Source of the DNA: Jiangella alba
GTDB taxonomy: Bacteria > Actinomycetota > Actinomycetes > Jiangellales > Jiangellaceae
Assembly (NCBI RefSeq): GCF_900106035.1
Contig: NZ_FNUC01000002.1
Location: 248,001 to 312,000, forward strand
DNA: 64,000 nt
Reading direction: 5' to 3'
The notes beneath the pieces are model-generated. The model did not search any database, was not told the origin of the DNA, and worked only from the letters and a program-made list of their open reading frames with translations. Position numbers and translations under genes: made by a program. Below are positions 41,197-49,310 of the stretch, one piece after another. The first letter of the stretch is position 1. Each line of letters begins with the position of its first letter.

Positions 41197-41952
41197 GTGA
41201 CGAGCAGAGACCGCCGGCGGGCCCGGCCGGCCGCGGCCGCGACGCTGTTCCTGCCGATGCTCCTGATGCTGGCCGGCTGCTCGAACGGCAACGAGCCCGA
41301 GGTGCCGGTCGTGCCGACGTCGGGGGAGCCGACCGACGGCGACGCCACGGGCGCGGCGGATGACCCGTCCGCGTCGCCCGGTTCGACGACCGGCGTGCCC
41401 GAACTGTGCGGCGACCTCGCCAGCGCCGGCGAGATCGCGCAGATCCTGCAGGTTCCGGTGCAGGGCGAGACGATCCGCGTCTACAACGACGAGTTCCTGC
41501 CCGACTCCGGCCGCACCGGCCGCCTGACCTGCAGTTACGGCGTCCCCGAGGTGCCGGAGGGTACGACGCCGCCGCCCACGCCGCCGCCGGTGCCGCTGGA
41601 GATCGCCGTCAGCGGCTACACCGAGGCCGACATCGCGGCGGGCCGCATCGAGTCCACGGTCGACGGCGCGCAGGCCGCGGGCACCGTCGTCACCGCGCAG
41701 ACGGTGGCCGGCCGCGACGGGTTCCTGCTGTCCGACGCCGAGGACGTGTCGTTCGTGATGGCCGACGACGTCCGCACGTACGTCATTACGTTGCGGCACG
41801 GAATGGTTCCGGCGGCCGCGGAGCCGGTCGTGCTGGTGAACCTGGCCGCGCACCTTCTCGGCGCTTCGGCGACCGGCACGCCGACGCCGGTGCCGACGGG
41901 GTCCGCGACGGCGCCGCCCACGCCGGGGGAGACCCCGGCGGCGTCGCCTTAG
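41197..41952 (+). CDS. Secreted lipoprotein, unknown function
   Basis: A 251-residue product with an Arg-rich n-region, a Leu/Met-rich core and lipobox LAGC, lipidated at Cys28. A Pro/Thr/Ser/Asp-rich linker (about 30-65) precedes a small domain of about 150 residues with a possible disulfide pair (ELCGDLASAGEIAQILQ and GRLTCSYGVPE). It resembles DUF3558-like envelope lipoproteins, but that match is a guess. The tail is Pro/Thr-rich. TACGGT (41185-41190) lies 6 nt before GTG 41197, supporting that leaderless start; GTG 41191 and GTG 41146 are alternatives. Its stop codon overlaps the stop of the convergent GPP34 gene (TTAG at 41949-41952). Confidence 0.75.
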   Translation: MTSRDRRRARPAAAATLFLPMLLMLAGCSNGNEPEVPVVPTSGEPTDGDATGAADDPSASPGSTTGVPELCGDLASAGEIAQILQVPVQGETIRVYNDEFLPDSGRTGRLTCSYGVPEVPEGTTPPPTPPPVPLEIAVSGYTEADIAAGRIESTVDGAQAAGTVVTAQTVAGRDGFLLSDAEDVSFVMADDVRTYVITLRHGMVPAAAEPVVLVNLAAHLLGASATGTPTPVPTGSATAPPTPGETPAASP

Positions 41953-42614
41953 GAGTTCGCCGCCGCGGTCGCTGCGGCGGTGGAGGCCGCGGCGGCTGCC
42001 GACGCGATGACGGCGGCGTTGGTCGTCATGACGGCCTGCGTGGCGGGGTCGCTGACCCACTCGCCCTGCTGGATCTCGCTCGCCCGCTTCGCGACGGCGC
42101 GCCAGGGCAGGTCGTCGAGCACGATGTACAGCACGTTGATCGCGTTCAGCAGCGAGATGATCGCCGCCGCGCGGGCGTCGGGCTGCTCGCCGTCGACGAG
42201 GACGCGTTTCAGTTGGTCGCGTAGTTCGGCCTCGTGGCGGGCGTCCTCGGCGGGCCACGTCGTCGTCCGGAACAGCCCCAGCACCTTCCGGGTCTCGCGG
42301 CGGACCAGGCCGCGTTCGGCCAGCCGCTCGACGACCCGCTCCGAGAGGCCCTGGCCGAGCACGAACAACAGTGGGTGCACGCCGCGGCGTTTCTCGGCGA
42401 CCTGCGCCAGCGCGTCGTCGAGCAGCGGATCGCCCGTCGGCGGCCCGTCGACGACCGTCACACCCTTGCGCCCGACCTCGATGCGACCCGCCAGCGCCAG
42501 GTCGACGAGCAGCGCGCCGCCGAGCGAGTAGTGCAGGGTGCCGGCACCGGCCGGGCTGCCGCTCTCGTCGTCGAGCAGGAGCAGCATGACGTCCTCGACG
42601 ATGAGCAGATCCAT
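41949..42614 (-). CDS. GPP34 (GOLPH3/Vps74-like) family protein
   Basis: A 221-residue protein. It begins MDLLIVEDVMLLLLDDESGSP and has GGALLVDLALAGRIEVG, GDPLLDDALAQVAEKRR, LSERVVERLAERGLVRRETRKVLGLFRTTTWP and AAAIISLLNAINVLYIVLDDLPWRAVAKRASEIQQGEWV, the order of conserved blocks in GPP34. In eukaryotes this fold binds phosphoinositides and Golgi glycosyltransferases; in actinomycetes many paralogues of unknown role occur. The Ala-rich C-terminus may be a membrane-seeking helix. It is divergent from a TetR-type regulator, with a 69-bp shared gap, so that regulator may control it. Confidence 0.88.
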   Translation of the reverse strand: MDLLIVEDVMLLLLDDESGSPAGAGTLHYSLGGALLVDLALAGRIEVGRKGVTVVDGPPTGDPLLDDALAQVAEKRRGVHPLLFVLGQGLSERVVERLAERGLVRRETRKVLGLFRTTTWPAEDARHEAELRDQLKRVLVDGEQPDARAAAIISLLNAINVLYIVLDDLPWRAVAKRASEIQQGEWVSDPATQAVMTTNAAVIASAAAAASTAAATAAANS

Positions 42615-42683
42615 CCCACACCCCGTTAGTACACTGTGCCAACCCGTGATCGCACGGTAGCACGGTGGTGGAGGTGAGCCGGC

Positions 42684-43268
42684 CTGAACGAGCGACGGGA
42701 GCAGATCGTCCGCGCCGCGCGCGAGGTCATCGCCGAGAAGGGGACGGCCGGCTTCAGCGTGCGCGCGGTGGCCGCGCGGGCCGGCATCGGCGCCAGCACG
42801 CTGCGCTATTACTTCCCGTCGCAGCGCGACCTCTACGAGGCGGTCTTCGGCGCCGCGTTCGACGCCACGCTGCTCGACCTGCGCATCCACGACACCTCCG
42901 TCCCGCCCGCCGAACGGCTGGCCGAGTGCCTGGCGCAGCTGCTGCCCCCGGCGCCGCCGCTCGAGCAGGCGGTCGAGCGCTGGCTGGACGTCATCACGGC
43001 GACGTTCGGGCCCGGCGGTGCGCCGGAGGCGAGGCTCGCGTGGTCGGCCGTGTCGCGGCGGGCGCGGTCCCGGGTGACGGCGTGGCTGGCGGCGCTCGCG
43101 GCGGAGGGTGCGCTGACGGGAGACGTGGCGGCGGTGGAACGGCGTGCGCGGCTGCTGCTCACGGTCGTGGACGGCCTCGCGCTGGGACGGTTGGTGCCGA
43201 TCGAACGGCTGGACGAGTCGCAGGAACGCTCCGTGCTCGACGACGCGGTCGCCGCCGTGCTCCGCTGA
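42684..43268 (+). CDS. TetR-family regulator with probable CTG start
   Basis: A 194-residue repressor. The helix-turn-helix is complete only if translation starts at CTG 42684: LNERREQIVRAAREVIAEKGTAGFSVRAVAARAGIGASTLRYYFPSQRDLYEAVF. A strong ribosome site, GGAGGTGA, lies 6 nt before this CTG, and an in-frame TGA at 42675 rules out anything further upstream. The next usable start, GTG 42759, would delete the first helix. The C-terminal ligand domain is 100-190 (VDGLALGRLVPIERLDESQERSVLDDAVAAVL). It is divergent from the GPP34 gene, its likely target. The ligand is unknown. Confidence 0.82.
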   Translation: MNERREQIVRAAREVIAEKGTAGFSVRAVAARAGIGASTLRYYFPSQRDLYEAVFGAAFDATLLDLRIHDTSVPPAERLAECLAQLLPPAPPLEQAVERWLDVITATFGPGGAPEARLAWSAVSRRARSRVTAWLAALAAEGALTGDVAAVERRARLLLTVVDGLALGRLVPIERLDESQERSVLDDAVAAVLR

Positions 43269-43490
43269 GCGTGCCGGCGTCCCCGACGCTTTCGCTGCTG
43301 CGGCCGTGCTCCGCTGTGCGTGCCGGCGTTCCCCGCCGGTCCGCTGCTGCGGCCGTGCTCGGTTGGGGGTGTGGCCGTGCTCCGCTGTGCGTGCGGCGTC
43401 CCCGCCGCTTTCGCTGCTGCGGCCATGCTCCGCCGGGATGCGGCCGTGCTACGCTGAGCGTGCCGGCTCCCGTCGCTTCACGGCCGCGGG
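43257..43490. repeat. Tandem repeat of about 49 bp grown from the 3' end of the TetR gene
   Basis: Units begin GTGCTCCGCTG and continue GCGTGCCGGCGTCCCCGCC...TTTCGCTGCTGCGGCC. Fuller copies start at 43257, 43306, 43377 and 43446; short partial units start at 43355 and 43425. The first copy includes the last codons and stop of the TetR gene. The remaining gap to coaE (43491-43642) has no recognised gene. Confidence 0.75.
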
Positions 43491-43642
43491 CTCCTCGTCG
43501 CGCCCTTCCTGACGCGGCCGCTTCGTCACTGCGGCGCGTCGCCGCGCCTCTCGTCCCGACGCTGCGGAGGCCGCCGCGCGCCGTCCGTCAACTCTCCTCA
43601 CCTCGTCGCCGGGCGGCGAGTCCGGCCCGTTAGGGTCGTGGG

Positions 43643-44821
43643 GTGCTGAGAGTCGGGCTGACGGGTGGGATCGGGGCCGGGAAGTCGGTGGTGGCGCGCC
43701 GGCTGGCCGAGCGGGGAGCGACGGTCGTCGACGCGGACGTCATCGCGCGCGAGGTGGTCGAGCCGGGCACACCGGGACTGGCCGCCGTCGTCGAGGAGTT
43801 CGGACCCGGCGTCCTGACGCCCGACGGCGCGCTGGACCGGCCGGCGCTCGGGAAGATCGTCTTCGCCGACGACGACCGCCGGGCCGCGCTGAACGCGATC
43901 GTCCACCCGCTGGTCGGCCGCCGTCGCCAGGAGTTGGTCGCCGCCGCGGGGCCGGACGCCGTCGTCGTCGAGGACATCCCACTGCTGGTCGAGAACGGGC
44001 TGGCCACCGGATTTCCGCTGGTCATCGTCGTGCACGCGACGGAGGAAGAGCGGCTGCGGCGGCTGGTCGACGACCGCGGCATGACACCGGCCGACGCGCT
44101 GGCGCGGATCCGGTCGCAGGCCACCGACGAGCAGCGGCGCGCCGCGGCGGACGTCTGGCTGGACAACTCCGGCGCGCTTGTGGATATCGAGGCCGCCGTC
44201 GACGCCCTGTGGACGGAGCGCCTGGCGCCGTTCGAGGAGCACCTGCGGACCCGGACCGCCGCGCCCCGTTCGCCGCACGCCGTCGTCGTCGAGCCGGACC
44301 CGACGTGGGCGGTGCAGGGGGAGCGGCTGCTGGGGCGCATCCGGCGCGTGGCGGGGGACCGGCTGATCCGGTCGGACCATCATGGCTCGACGTCGGTGCC
44401 CGGGCTGCCGGCGAAGGACGTGATCGACGTGCAGTTGGTCGTCGCGGACCTGGCGACGGCGGAGGAGGTCGCCGGCGAGCTGGCCGAGGTCGGCCTCGTC
44501 CGGCGGCCGGACCGCTGGTGGGACGTCGATCGCGACGGCGTCGAGCGCGACAAGGTGCTGGCCGGCAACGCCGATCCCGGCCGCGCCGTCAACTGCCACA
44601 TCCGCCCCGTCACGTCGCCCTCGTGGCGCGACGGCCTGCTGCTGCGCGACTGGCTGCGGGCGCACCCGGACGCCGTCGCCGAGTATGCGGCGCTCAAGCG
44701 CGACCTCGCCGCCCAGCCGCACGGCTCCGTCGACGAGTACGCGGAACGCAAGACGCCGTGGATCAACGCCTCCCTCACCCGAGCCGACGCCTGGGCGGAG
44801 GAGGTCGGCTGGGACGTGTGA
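43643..44821 (+). CDS. coaE: Dephospho-CoA kinase fused to a GrpB domain
   Basis: A 392-residue bifunctional-looking protein. The N-terminal 200 residues are CoaE, catalysing the last step of coenzyme A synthesis: P-loop GLTGGIGAGKSVVA (residues 8-15), ADVIAREVVEPGTPGL, HPLVGRRRQELV, DIPLLVENGL and the lid RIRSQATDEQRRAAADVWLDNSG. Residues about 225-390 are a GrpB/UPF0157 domain (DPTWAVQGERLLGRIRRV, STSVPGLPAKDVIDVQLVV, NCHIRPVTSPSWRDGLLLRDWLRAHP), with a nucleotidyltransferase-like fold of unknown role. This fusion is common in actinobacteria. TAGGGT (43631-43636) lies 6 nt before the GTG start, so the mRNA is probably leaderless. Confidence 0.94.
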   Translation: MLRVGLTGGIGAGKSVVARRLAERGATVVDADVIAREVVEPGTPGLAAVVEEFGPGVLTPDGALDRPALGKIVFADDDRRAALNAIVHPLVGRRRQELVAAAGPDAVVVEDIPLLVENGLATGFPLVIVVHATEEERLRRLVDDRGMTPADALARIRSQATDEQRRAAADVWLDNSGALVDIEAAVDALWTERLAPFEEHLRTRTAAPRSPHAVVVEPDPTWAVQGERLLGRIRRVAGDRLIRSDHHGSTSVPGLPAKDVIDVQLVVADLATAEEVAGELAEVGLVRRPDRWWDVDRDGVERDKVLAGNADPGRAVNCHIRPVTSPSWRDGLLLRDWLRAHPDAVAEYAALKRDLAAQPHGSVDEYAERKTPWINASLTRADAWAEEVGWDV

Positions 44822-44840
44822 CGGTGCACCCGACCTGACG

Positions 44841-45190
44841 GACGGAAGTCGCGCCGCCGTTGCGCCGTGGTAGGTATGACCCTCCCCGTTCGGGTGGGTG
44901 GCCCACCCTACGGGCGGGCACCGACAACGTCGCGCCGCGAGCGCCGGCTGCTCGGCGAGACGAACCCCGGCGGCCGGGTACGGCGAACCGCGTCCGGCGC
45001 GAGCACGAGTCGCCCTTGGCGATGGCGCAGCCGATCTGACGACGGGAGTGGCGCCGCCGTTGCGCCGTGGTAGGTATGACCCTCCCCGTTCGGGTGGGTG
45101 GCCCACCCTACGGGTGGGCGCCGACAACGTCGCGCCGCGAACGCCGACTGCCCGGCGAGGCGAACTCCGGCGGCCGGGCACGGCGAACGG
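44841..45190. repeat. Direct duplication of 150 bp with 200-bp period, each carrying a dispersed-repeat copy (D and E)
   Basis: 44841-44990 and 45041-45190 align without gaps; I count 11 mismatches in 150. Each contains the dispersed family element (copy D 44867-44940, copy E 45067-45140): GTGGTAGGTATGACCCTCCC, the palindrome GGGTGGGTGGCCCACCC, then TACGGGCGGGC and CCGACAACGTCGCGCCGCGA. This fills the 427-bp gap between coaE and the AAA ATPase. No gene is seen there. Confidence 0.88.
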
Positions 45191-45220
45191 ACGGAGCACG
45201 GCCGCCCACGACCGTCCGTT

Positions 45221-45260
45221 CGCTGCGACTACGCGCCCGGCGCTGCGACTACGCGCCCGG
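45221..45260. repeat. Perfect 20-bp tandem duplication across the stop codon of the AAA ATPase gene
   Basis: CGCTGCGACTACGCGCCCGG occurs twice with no gap (45221-45240 and 45241-45260). Each unit contains CTA, which on the minus strand is the TAG stop. The coding sequence uses the stop at 45251-45249; the other lies just beyond. Confidence 0.9.
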
Positions 45261-46700
45261 CGGCGCGACCCCGGGCTGCGGCCAGACGCCCGAAGGACCG
45301 TCCGCCATCGAACCGGCACCGTCGGTCGCGCCGCCGAAGAGGCTGCGGGTCAGGGCCTCCGAGTCGCTCAGCATCTCGTCCAGTGCGACGGAGAGGTCGT
45401 CGTCGCCGGGTGGGTGGCCGGCGGAGGCGGCGGTGAGGACGGCGCGGCGCATCAGTTCCTTCGCGAACGACGCCGTCGTGCCGTCGGCGCGCTCGGCGGC
45501 GGCGTCCAGCGCGGCCGCCGAGAACGGCAGATCGCGCGCGTACAGCCGGTTCAGCCGTCGCCGGGCGGCGGCGTCGGGCAGCGGGATCTCGGCGGCGAGG
45601 TCGACCCGGCCGGGCCGCTGGGCGAGGGCGGGCTCGAGCAGGTCGGCGCGGTTGGTGGTGAGGACGAACGCGACGTCGGCGTCGGCGGCGAGGCCGTCGA
45701 GCGCGTCGAGGGCCTCGAACAACAGCGGCTGCGGCCCGCCGGAGAGGGTGCGGTCCTCGGCGATCAGGTCGCAGTCCTCCAACACGACGACGGCCGGCTC
45801 GAGCGCGCGGGCGGTCTCGGCGGCCACCTGGACCAGCCGCAGCGACCGCCCGGACAACACGATGACCGTGGTGCCGGGGCTGACGGCCATGAGGTAGCGG
45901 ACGGTGTGCGTCTTGCCGGTGCCGGGCGGCCCGAAGAGCAGCACCCCGCGCTTGAGGTGCTGGCCGGCGGCCCGCAGCGCGTCGCGGTGGCGGGCGATGC
46001 CGGTGAGGTGTCGCTCGATGCGGGCGAGCACGCCGTCGGGCAGGACGACGTCGCCGGCGGTGAGGGTGGGGCGGCGCAGGAACGTGACGTCGCCGTTGCT
46101 GGCGCCGAACTCGGCCGGCGCGAACGTGACGACCTGCCCGCGCAGCACGCTGCGCTCGGCCATGAGCAGGTGCAACTCGTCGAGGAAGGCGGGGACGACG
46201 GCGTCGGACGCGGCCAGCACCTCCAGCTCGGGCTGCTCGCGCCCGAACTGCGGCTGGGCGTCGCGCTGCAGGACGACCAGCCCGACGCCGTCGTAGGTGA
46301 GCAGGTGCAGGCCGAACGCGACGACCTGACGGCTGGTGTCGGGGCCGGTGGGGACGCGCGCGTAGTCGACCGGGCCGACGGGGAAGACGCCGTGGATGCC
46401 GGCGTTCTCGATGATCTCGGCCAGTGAGGAGTGCCGCCGGGCCATGCCGCCGCCGACGCCGATGAGGCGGCGCCCGCCGTGGCGGCCGGCGAGGGCCTCC
46501 AGCGCGACGTCGGCGTCGGCGTAGCGCAGCGACGAGACCTGCTCGGTGACGACCGGAAGGGACCGGGGCGCGACGCCCAGGTGCTCCTGGAGGACCGGGA
46601 GCAGCGGCTGGACCGGGTCGGACTCGTCGCGCACCTGGTGCACGACCTCGGCGAGAAAGGTGCGGAACGTGGTCACGAACCTGCGGGTTTCGTCGTCCAT
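45249..46700 (-). CDS. AAA-family ATPase (CDC48/FtsH-like single module)
   Basis: A 483-residue protein. The N-terminal domain of about 220 residues is unrecognised (VGPVDYARVPTGPDTSRQVVAFGLHLLTYDGVGLVVLQRD). One AAA module follows: Walker A LLFGPPGTGKTHTVRYL (about 265), Walker B PAVVVLEDCDLIAED, sensor 1 VAFVLTTNRADLLEPALAQRPGRVD with Arg-finger-like RPGRVD, and a lid with FAKELMRRAVL. The C-terminal tail is Gly/Pro-rich. It probably remodels or unfolds a protein partner, but no partner is adjacent. Divergent from uvrB, whose damage promoter begins 30 bp from its start codon. Confidence 0.88.
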   Translation of the reverse strand: MDDETRRFVTTFRTFLAEVVHQVRDESDPVQPLLPVLQEHLGVAPRSLPVVTEQVSSLRYADADVALEALAGRHGGRRLIGVGGGMARRHSSLAEIIENAGIHGVFPVGPVDYARVPTGPDTSRQVVAFGLHLLTYDGVGLVVLQRDAQPQFGREQPELEVLAASDAVVPAFLDELHLLMAERSVLRGQVVTFAPAEFGASNGDVTFLRRPTLTAGDVVLPDGVLARIERHLTGIARHRDALRAAGQHLKRGVLLFGPPGTGKTHTVRYLMAVSPGTTVIVLSGRSLRLVQVAAETARALEPAVVVLEDCDLIAEDRTLSGGPQPLLFEALDALDGLAADADVAFVLTTNRADLLEPALAQRPGRVDLAAEIPLPDAAARRRLNRLYARDLPFSAAALDAAAERADGTTASFAKELMRRAVLTAASAGHPPGDDDLSVALDEMLSDSEALTRSLFGGATDGAGSMADGPSGVWPQPGVAPPGA

Positions 46701-46729
46701 CGCTGTGAGCGTAGCCGTACCCCCGGACC

Positions 46730-46752
46730 TTGTCGGTGGCAGCGCATACCGT
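46730..46752 (+). promoter_or_regulatory. DNA-damage (RecA-NDp/PafBC-type) promoter of uvrB
   Basis: TTGTCGGTG (46730-46738), 8 bp, TACCGT (46747-46752) is an exact match to TTGTCRGTG-N8-TAnnnT, the RecA-independent damage promoter recognised with PafBC in mycobacteria. The uvrB ATG lies 7 nt after the -10, so the transcript is leaderless or nearly so. Confidence 0.85.
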
Positions 46753-46759
46753 TGTTCTC

Positions 46760-48871
46760 ATGCGCGCGGCTAGTGAAATCTCCCGGGTGGTGGCGCCCTT
46801 CGAGGTCGTCAGTGAGTGGGAGCCGTCCGGAGACCAGCCGGCGGCCATCGACGACCTCGAGCGGCGGATCCGTGCGGGCGACAAAGACACCGTCCTGCTC
46901 GGCGCCACCGGCACGGGCAAGAGCGCCACCACGGCCTGGCTGGTCGAGCGGCTGCAGCGGCCCACGCTGGTCATGGTGCCGAACAAGACGCTGGCGGCCC
47001 AGTTCGCCAACGAACTGCGCGAGATGTTCCCGAACAACGCGGTCGAGTACTTCGTCTCCTACTACGACTACTACCAGCCCGAGGCGTACGTCCCGCAGAG
47101 CGACACCTACATCGAGAAGGACTCCTCCATCAACGAGGAGGTCGAGCGGCTCCGGCACTCGGCTACGTGGTCGCTGCTGACCAGGCGCGACGTCATCGTG
47201 GTGGCCACGGTGTCGTGCATCTACGGCCTGGGCTCGGCCGACGAGTACCTCCACCGCATGGTGCACCTCAAGGTCGGCGACGAGAAGAACCGCGAGGGGC
47301 TGCTGCGCGAGCTGGTCGACGTCCAGTACACGAGGAACGACCAGAACCTCACCCGTGGCACGTTCCGGGTGCGCGGCGACACCCTCGAGATCATCCCGAT
47401 GTACGACGAGCTGGCCGTGCGGGTCGAGTTCTTCGGCGACGAGATCGAGCGCATCATGACCATGCACCCGCTCACCGGCGAGGTCATGCGCGAGGAGCAG
47501 GAGACGTACGTCGCGCCGGCCACCCACTACGTGTCCGGCCGCGACCGCATGGAACGCGCCATCGGCAGCATCGAGGCCGAGCTCGAGGAGCGGCTGGCCG
47601 AGTTCGAGCGGCAGGGCAAGCTGCTCGAGGCCCAGCGGCTGCGCATGCGCACCACCTACGACATCGAGATGATGCGCGAGGTCGGGTTCACGTCCGGCAT
47701 CGAGAACTACTCGCGGCACATGGACGACCGCGCGCCCGGGTCGGCGCCGAACTGCCTGCTCGACTACTTCCCCGACGACTTCCTGCTGGTCATCGACGAG
47801 TCGCACGTCACCGTCCCGCAGATCGGCGGCATGTACGAGGGTGACATGAGCCGCAAGCGCACCCTCGTCGACCACGGGTTCCGGCTGCCCAGCGCCATGG
47901 ACAACCGGCCGCTGCGGTTCGAGGAGTTCCTCGAGCGCATCGGCCAGACGGTGTACCTCTCGGCCACGCCCGGCCCGTACGAGATGGAGAAGGTCGACTC
48001 CGTCGTCGAGCAGATCATCCGGCCGACCGGCCTGGTCGACCCCGAGGTCGTGGTCAAGGCCACGAAGGGCCAGATCGACGACCTCATCCACGAGATCCGG
48101 CTTCGGGTCGAGCGCGACGAGCGGGTCCTCGTCACCACGCTCACCAAGAAGATGGCCGAAGACCTCACCGACTACCTGCTCGAACGCGGCATCCAGGTGC
48201 GCTACCTGCACAGTGAGGTCGACACCCTGCGCCGGGTCGAACTGCTGCGCGAACTGCGCGTCGGCGAGTTCGACGTGCTCGTCGGCATCAACCTGCTCCG
48301 CGAGGGCCTCGACCTGCCGGAGGTGTCGCTGGTCAGCATCCTCGACGCCGACAAGGAAGGGTTCCTCCGGTCCGGCACGTCGCTGATCCAGACCATCGGC
48401 CGCGCCGCCCGCAACGTGTCCGGCCAGGTGCACATGTACGCCGACACCATCACGCCGTCCATGCAGAACGCCATCGAAGAGACCAACCGGCGGCGCGAGA
48501 AGCAGGTCGCCTACAACCGCGAGCACGGCATCGACCCCACCCCGTTGCGCAAGCGCATCAGCGACATCACCCAGATGCTGGCCCGCGAGGACGCCGACAC
48601 CGAGGCGCTCATCGGCGGGTCCGGGCGGGCCGCCAGCCGCGGCAAGTCGCCGGTGCCGGGTGTGCGCGCGAGTGTCGGCAGCGCCGGCAAGCACGCCGCC
48701 GACCTGGCGGGCATGCCCGCCGCCGACCTCGCTGGCCTCATCCAGCAGCTCAGCGACCAGATGCACGCCGCGGCGGCCGAGCTGCAGTTCGAGCTGGCGG
48801 CCCGGCTGCGCGACGAGATCTCGGAGCTGAAGAAGGAGCTGCGCGGCATGCACGAGGCCGGCGTCGGCTGA
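46760..48871 (+). CDS. uvrB: Excinuclease ABC subunit B
   Basis: A 703-residue damage-verifying helicase-like subunit of nucleotide excision repair. Walker A is [15 protein letters not shown] (about 46-60). The beta-hairpin region is [42 protein letters not shown]. Helicase motifs are [68 protein letters not shown] and TIGRAARN. The C-terminal UVR helix pair that binds UvrC is [32 protein letters not shown]. The start ATG 46760 follows the damage promoter directly; an in-frame GTG at 46730 lies inside that promoter and is rejected. Confidence 0.96.
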   Translation: MRAASEISRVVAPFEVVSEWEPSGDQPAAIDDLERRIRAGDKDTVLLGATGTGKSATTAWLVERLQRPTLVMVPNKTLAAQFANELREMFPNNAVEYFVSYYDYYQPEAYVPQSDTYIEKDSSINEEVERLRHSATWSLLTRRDVIVVATVSCIYGLGSADEYLHRMVHLKVGDEKNREGLLRELVDVQYTRNDQNLTRGTFRVRGDTLEIIPMYDELAVRVEFFGDEIERIMTMHPLTGEVMREEQETYVAPATHYVSGRDRMERAIGSIEAELEERLAEFERQGKLLEAQRLRMRTTYDIEMMREVGFTSGIENYSRHMDDRAPGSAPNCLLDYFPDDFLLVIDESHVTVPQIGGMYEGDMSRKRTLVDHGFRLPSAMDNRPLRFEEFLERIGQTVYLSATPGPYEMEKVDSVVEQIIRPTGLVDPEVVVKATKGQIDDLIHEIRLRVERDERVLVTTLTKKMAEDLTDYLLERGIQVRYLHSEVDTLRRVELLRELRVGEFDVLVGINLLREGLDLPEVSLVSILDADKEGFLRSGTSLIQTIGRAARNVSGQVHMYADTITPSMQNAIEETNRRREKQVAYNREHGIDPTPLRKRISDITQMLAREDADTEALIGGSGRAASRGKSPVPGVRASVGSAGKHAADLAGMPAADLAGLIQQLSDQMHAAAAELQFELAARLRDEISELKKELRGMHEAGVG

Positions 48872-48921
48872 CCCCGCGACGGCCGGGTGCGGCTGACGTG
48901 GCGGCCGGGGACGCGACGGGG

Positions 48922-49150
48922 GCAGGGCGGTGGCGCGTGGCCATGGTGCGGGCGGGTGTGTGGCTGGGCAGGGCGGTGGCGCGTGGCCATGGTGCGGGCG
49001 GGTGTGTGGCTGGGCAGGGCGGTGGCGCGTGGCCATGCCGCGGGGGGGTGTGTGGCTGGGCAGGGCGGTGGCGCGTGGCCATGCCGCGGGGCGGGTGTGT
49101 GGCTGGGCAGGGCGGTGGCGCGTGGCCATGCGGCGGGGCGGGTGAGCGGC
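48922..49150. repeat. 46-bp tandem repeat, five copies
   Basis: Copies start at 48922, 48968, 49014, 49060 and 49107. The unit begins GCAGGGCGGTGGCGCGTGGC, continues CATGGTGCGGGCGGGTGTGT and ends GGCTGG. The first two copies are identical; later ones differ around CATGCCGCGGGG. It occupies the 438-bp gap after uvrB. Open frames through it are short-period artefacts. Likely a length-variable locus between strains. Confidence 0.9.
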
Positions 49151-49289
49151 CGGGCCCGGTGGGGCGTCGTCGCGGCTCGTGAGTGGCGTCGCCGTGTCGG
49201 CAACAGCGACGCCACCCCGATCGGTGCGCCGGCGGCCGGCCGATAGGGTGTCCGGCGACACGACACCATCCGTGGGGAGGCCCGCACCC

Positions 49290-49310
49290 ATGAGCGGCGC
49301 CAGGCGCTGA
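49290..49310 (+). CDS. Possible 6-codon leader ORF coupled to the first regulator gene
   Basis: ATG AGC GGC GCC AGG CGC TGA (MSGARR) is preceded by GGGGAGG. Its stop overlaps the regulator ATG in a TGATG junction, so ribosomes finishing it could restart on the regulator, which has no ribosome site of its own. It may alternatively be a chance frame. Evidence is positional only. Confidence 0.4.
   Translation: MSGARR

Noticed and set aside
42759-43268. TetR gene starting at GTG 42759
   Set aside because: It would lose the first helix of the DNA-binding domain and has no ribosome site. CTG 42684 has a strong one.
46730-46759. In-frame GTG 46730 as the uvrB start
   Set aside because: It lies inside the TTGTCGGTG promoter element. 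The normal UvrB N-terminus begins at ATG 46760.
48887-49246. Trp/Gly-rich small ORFs across the 46-bp array, and a CRISPR-like appearance
   Set aside because: The units are contiguous with no unique spacers, so it is not CRISPR. The frames are artefacts of the repeat and lack conserved features.
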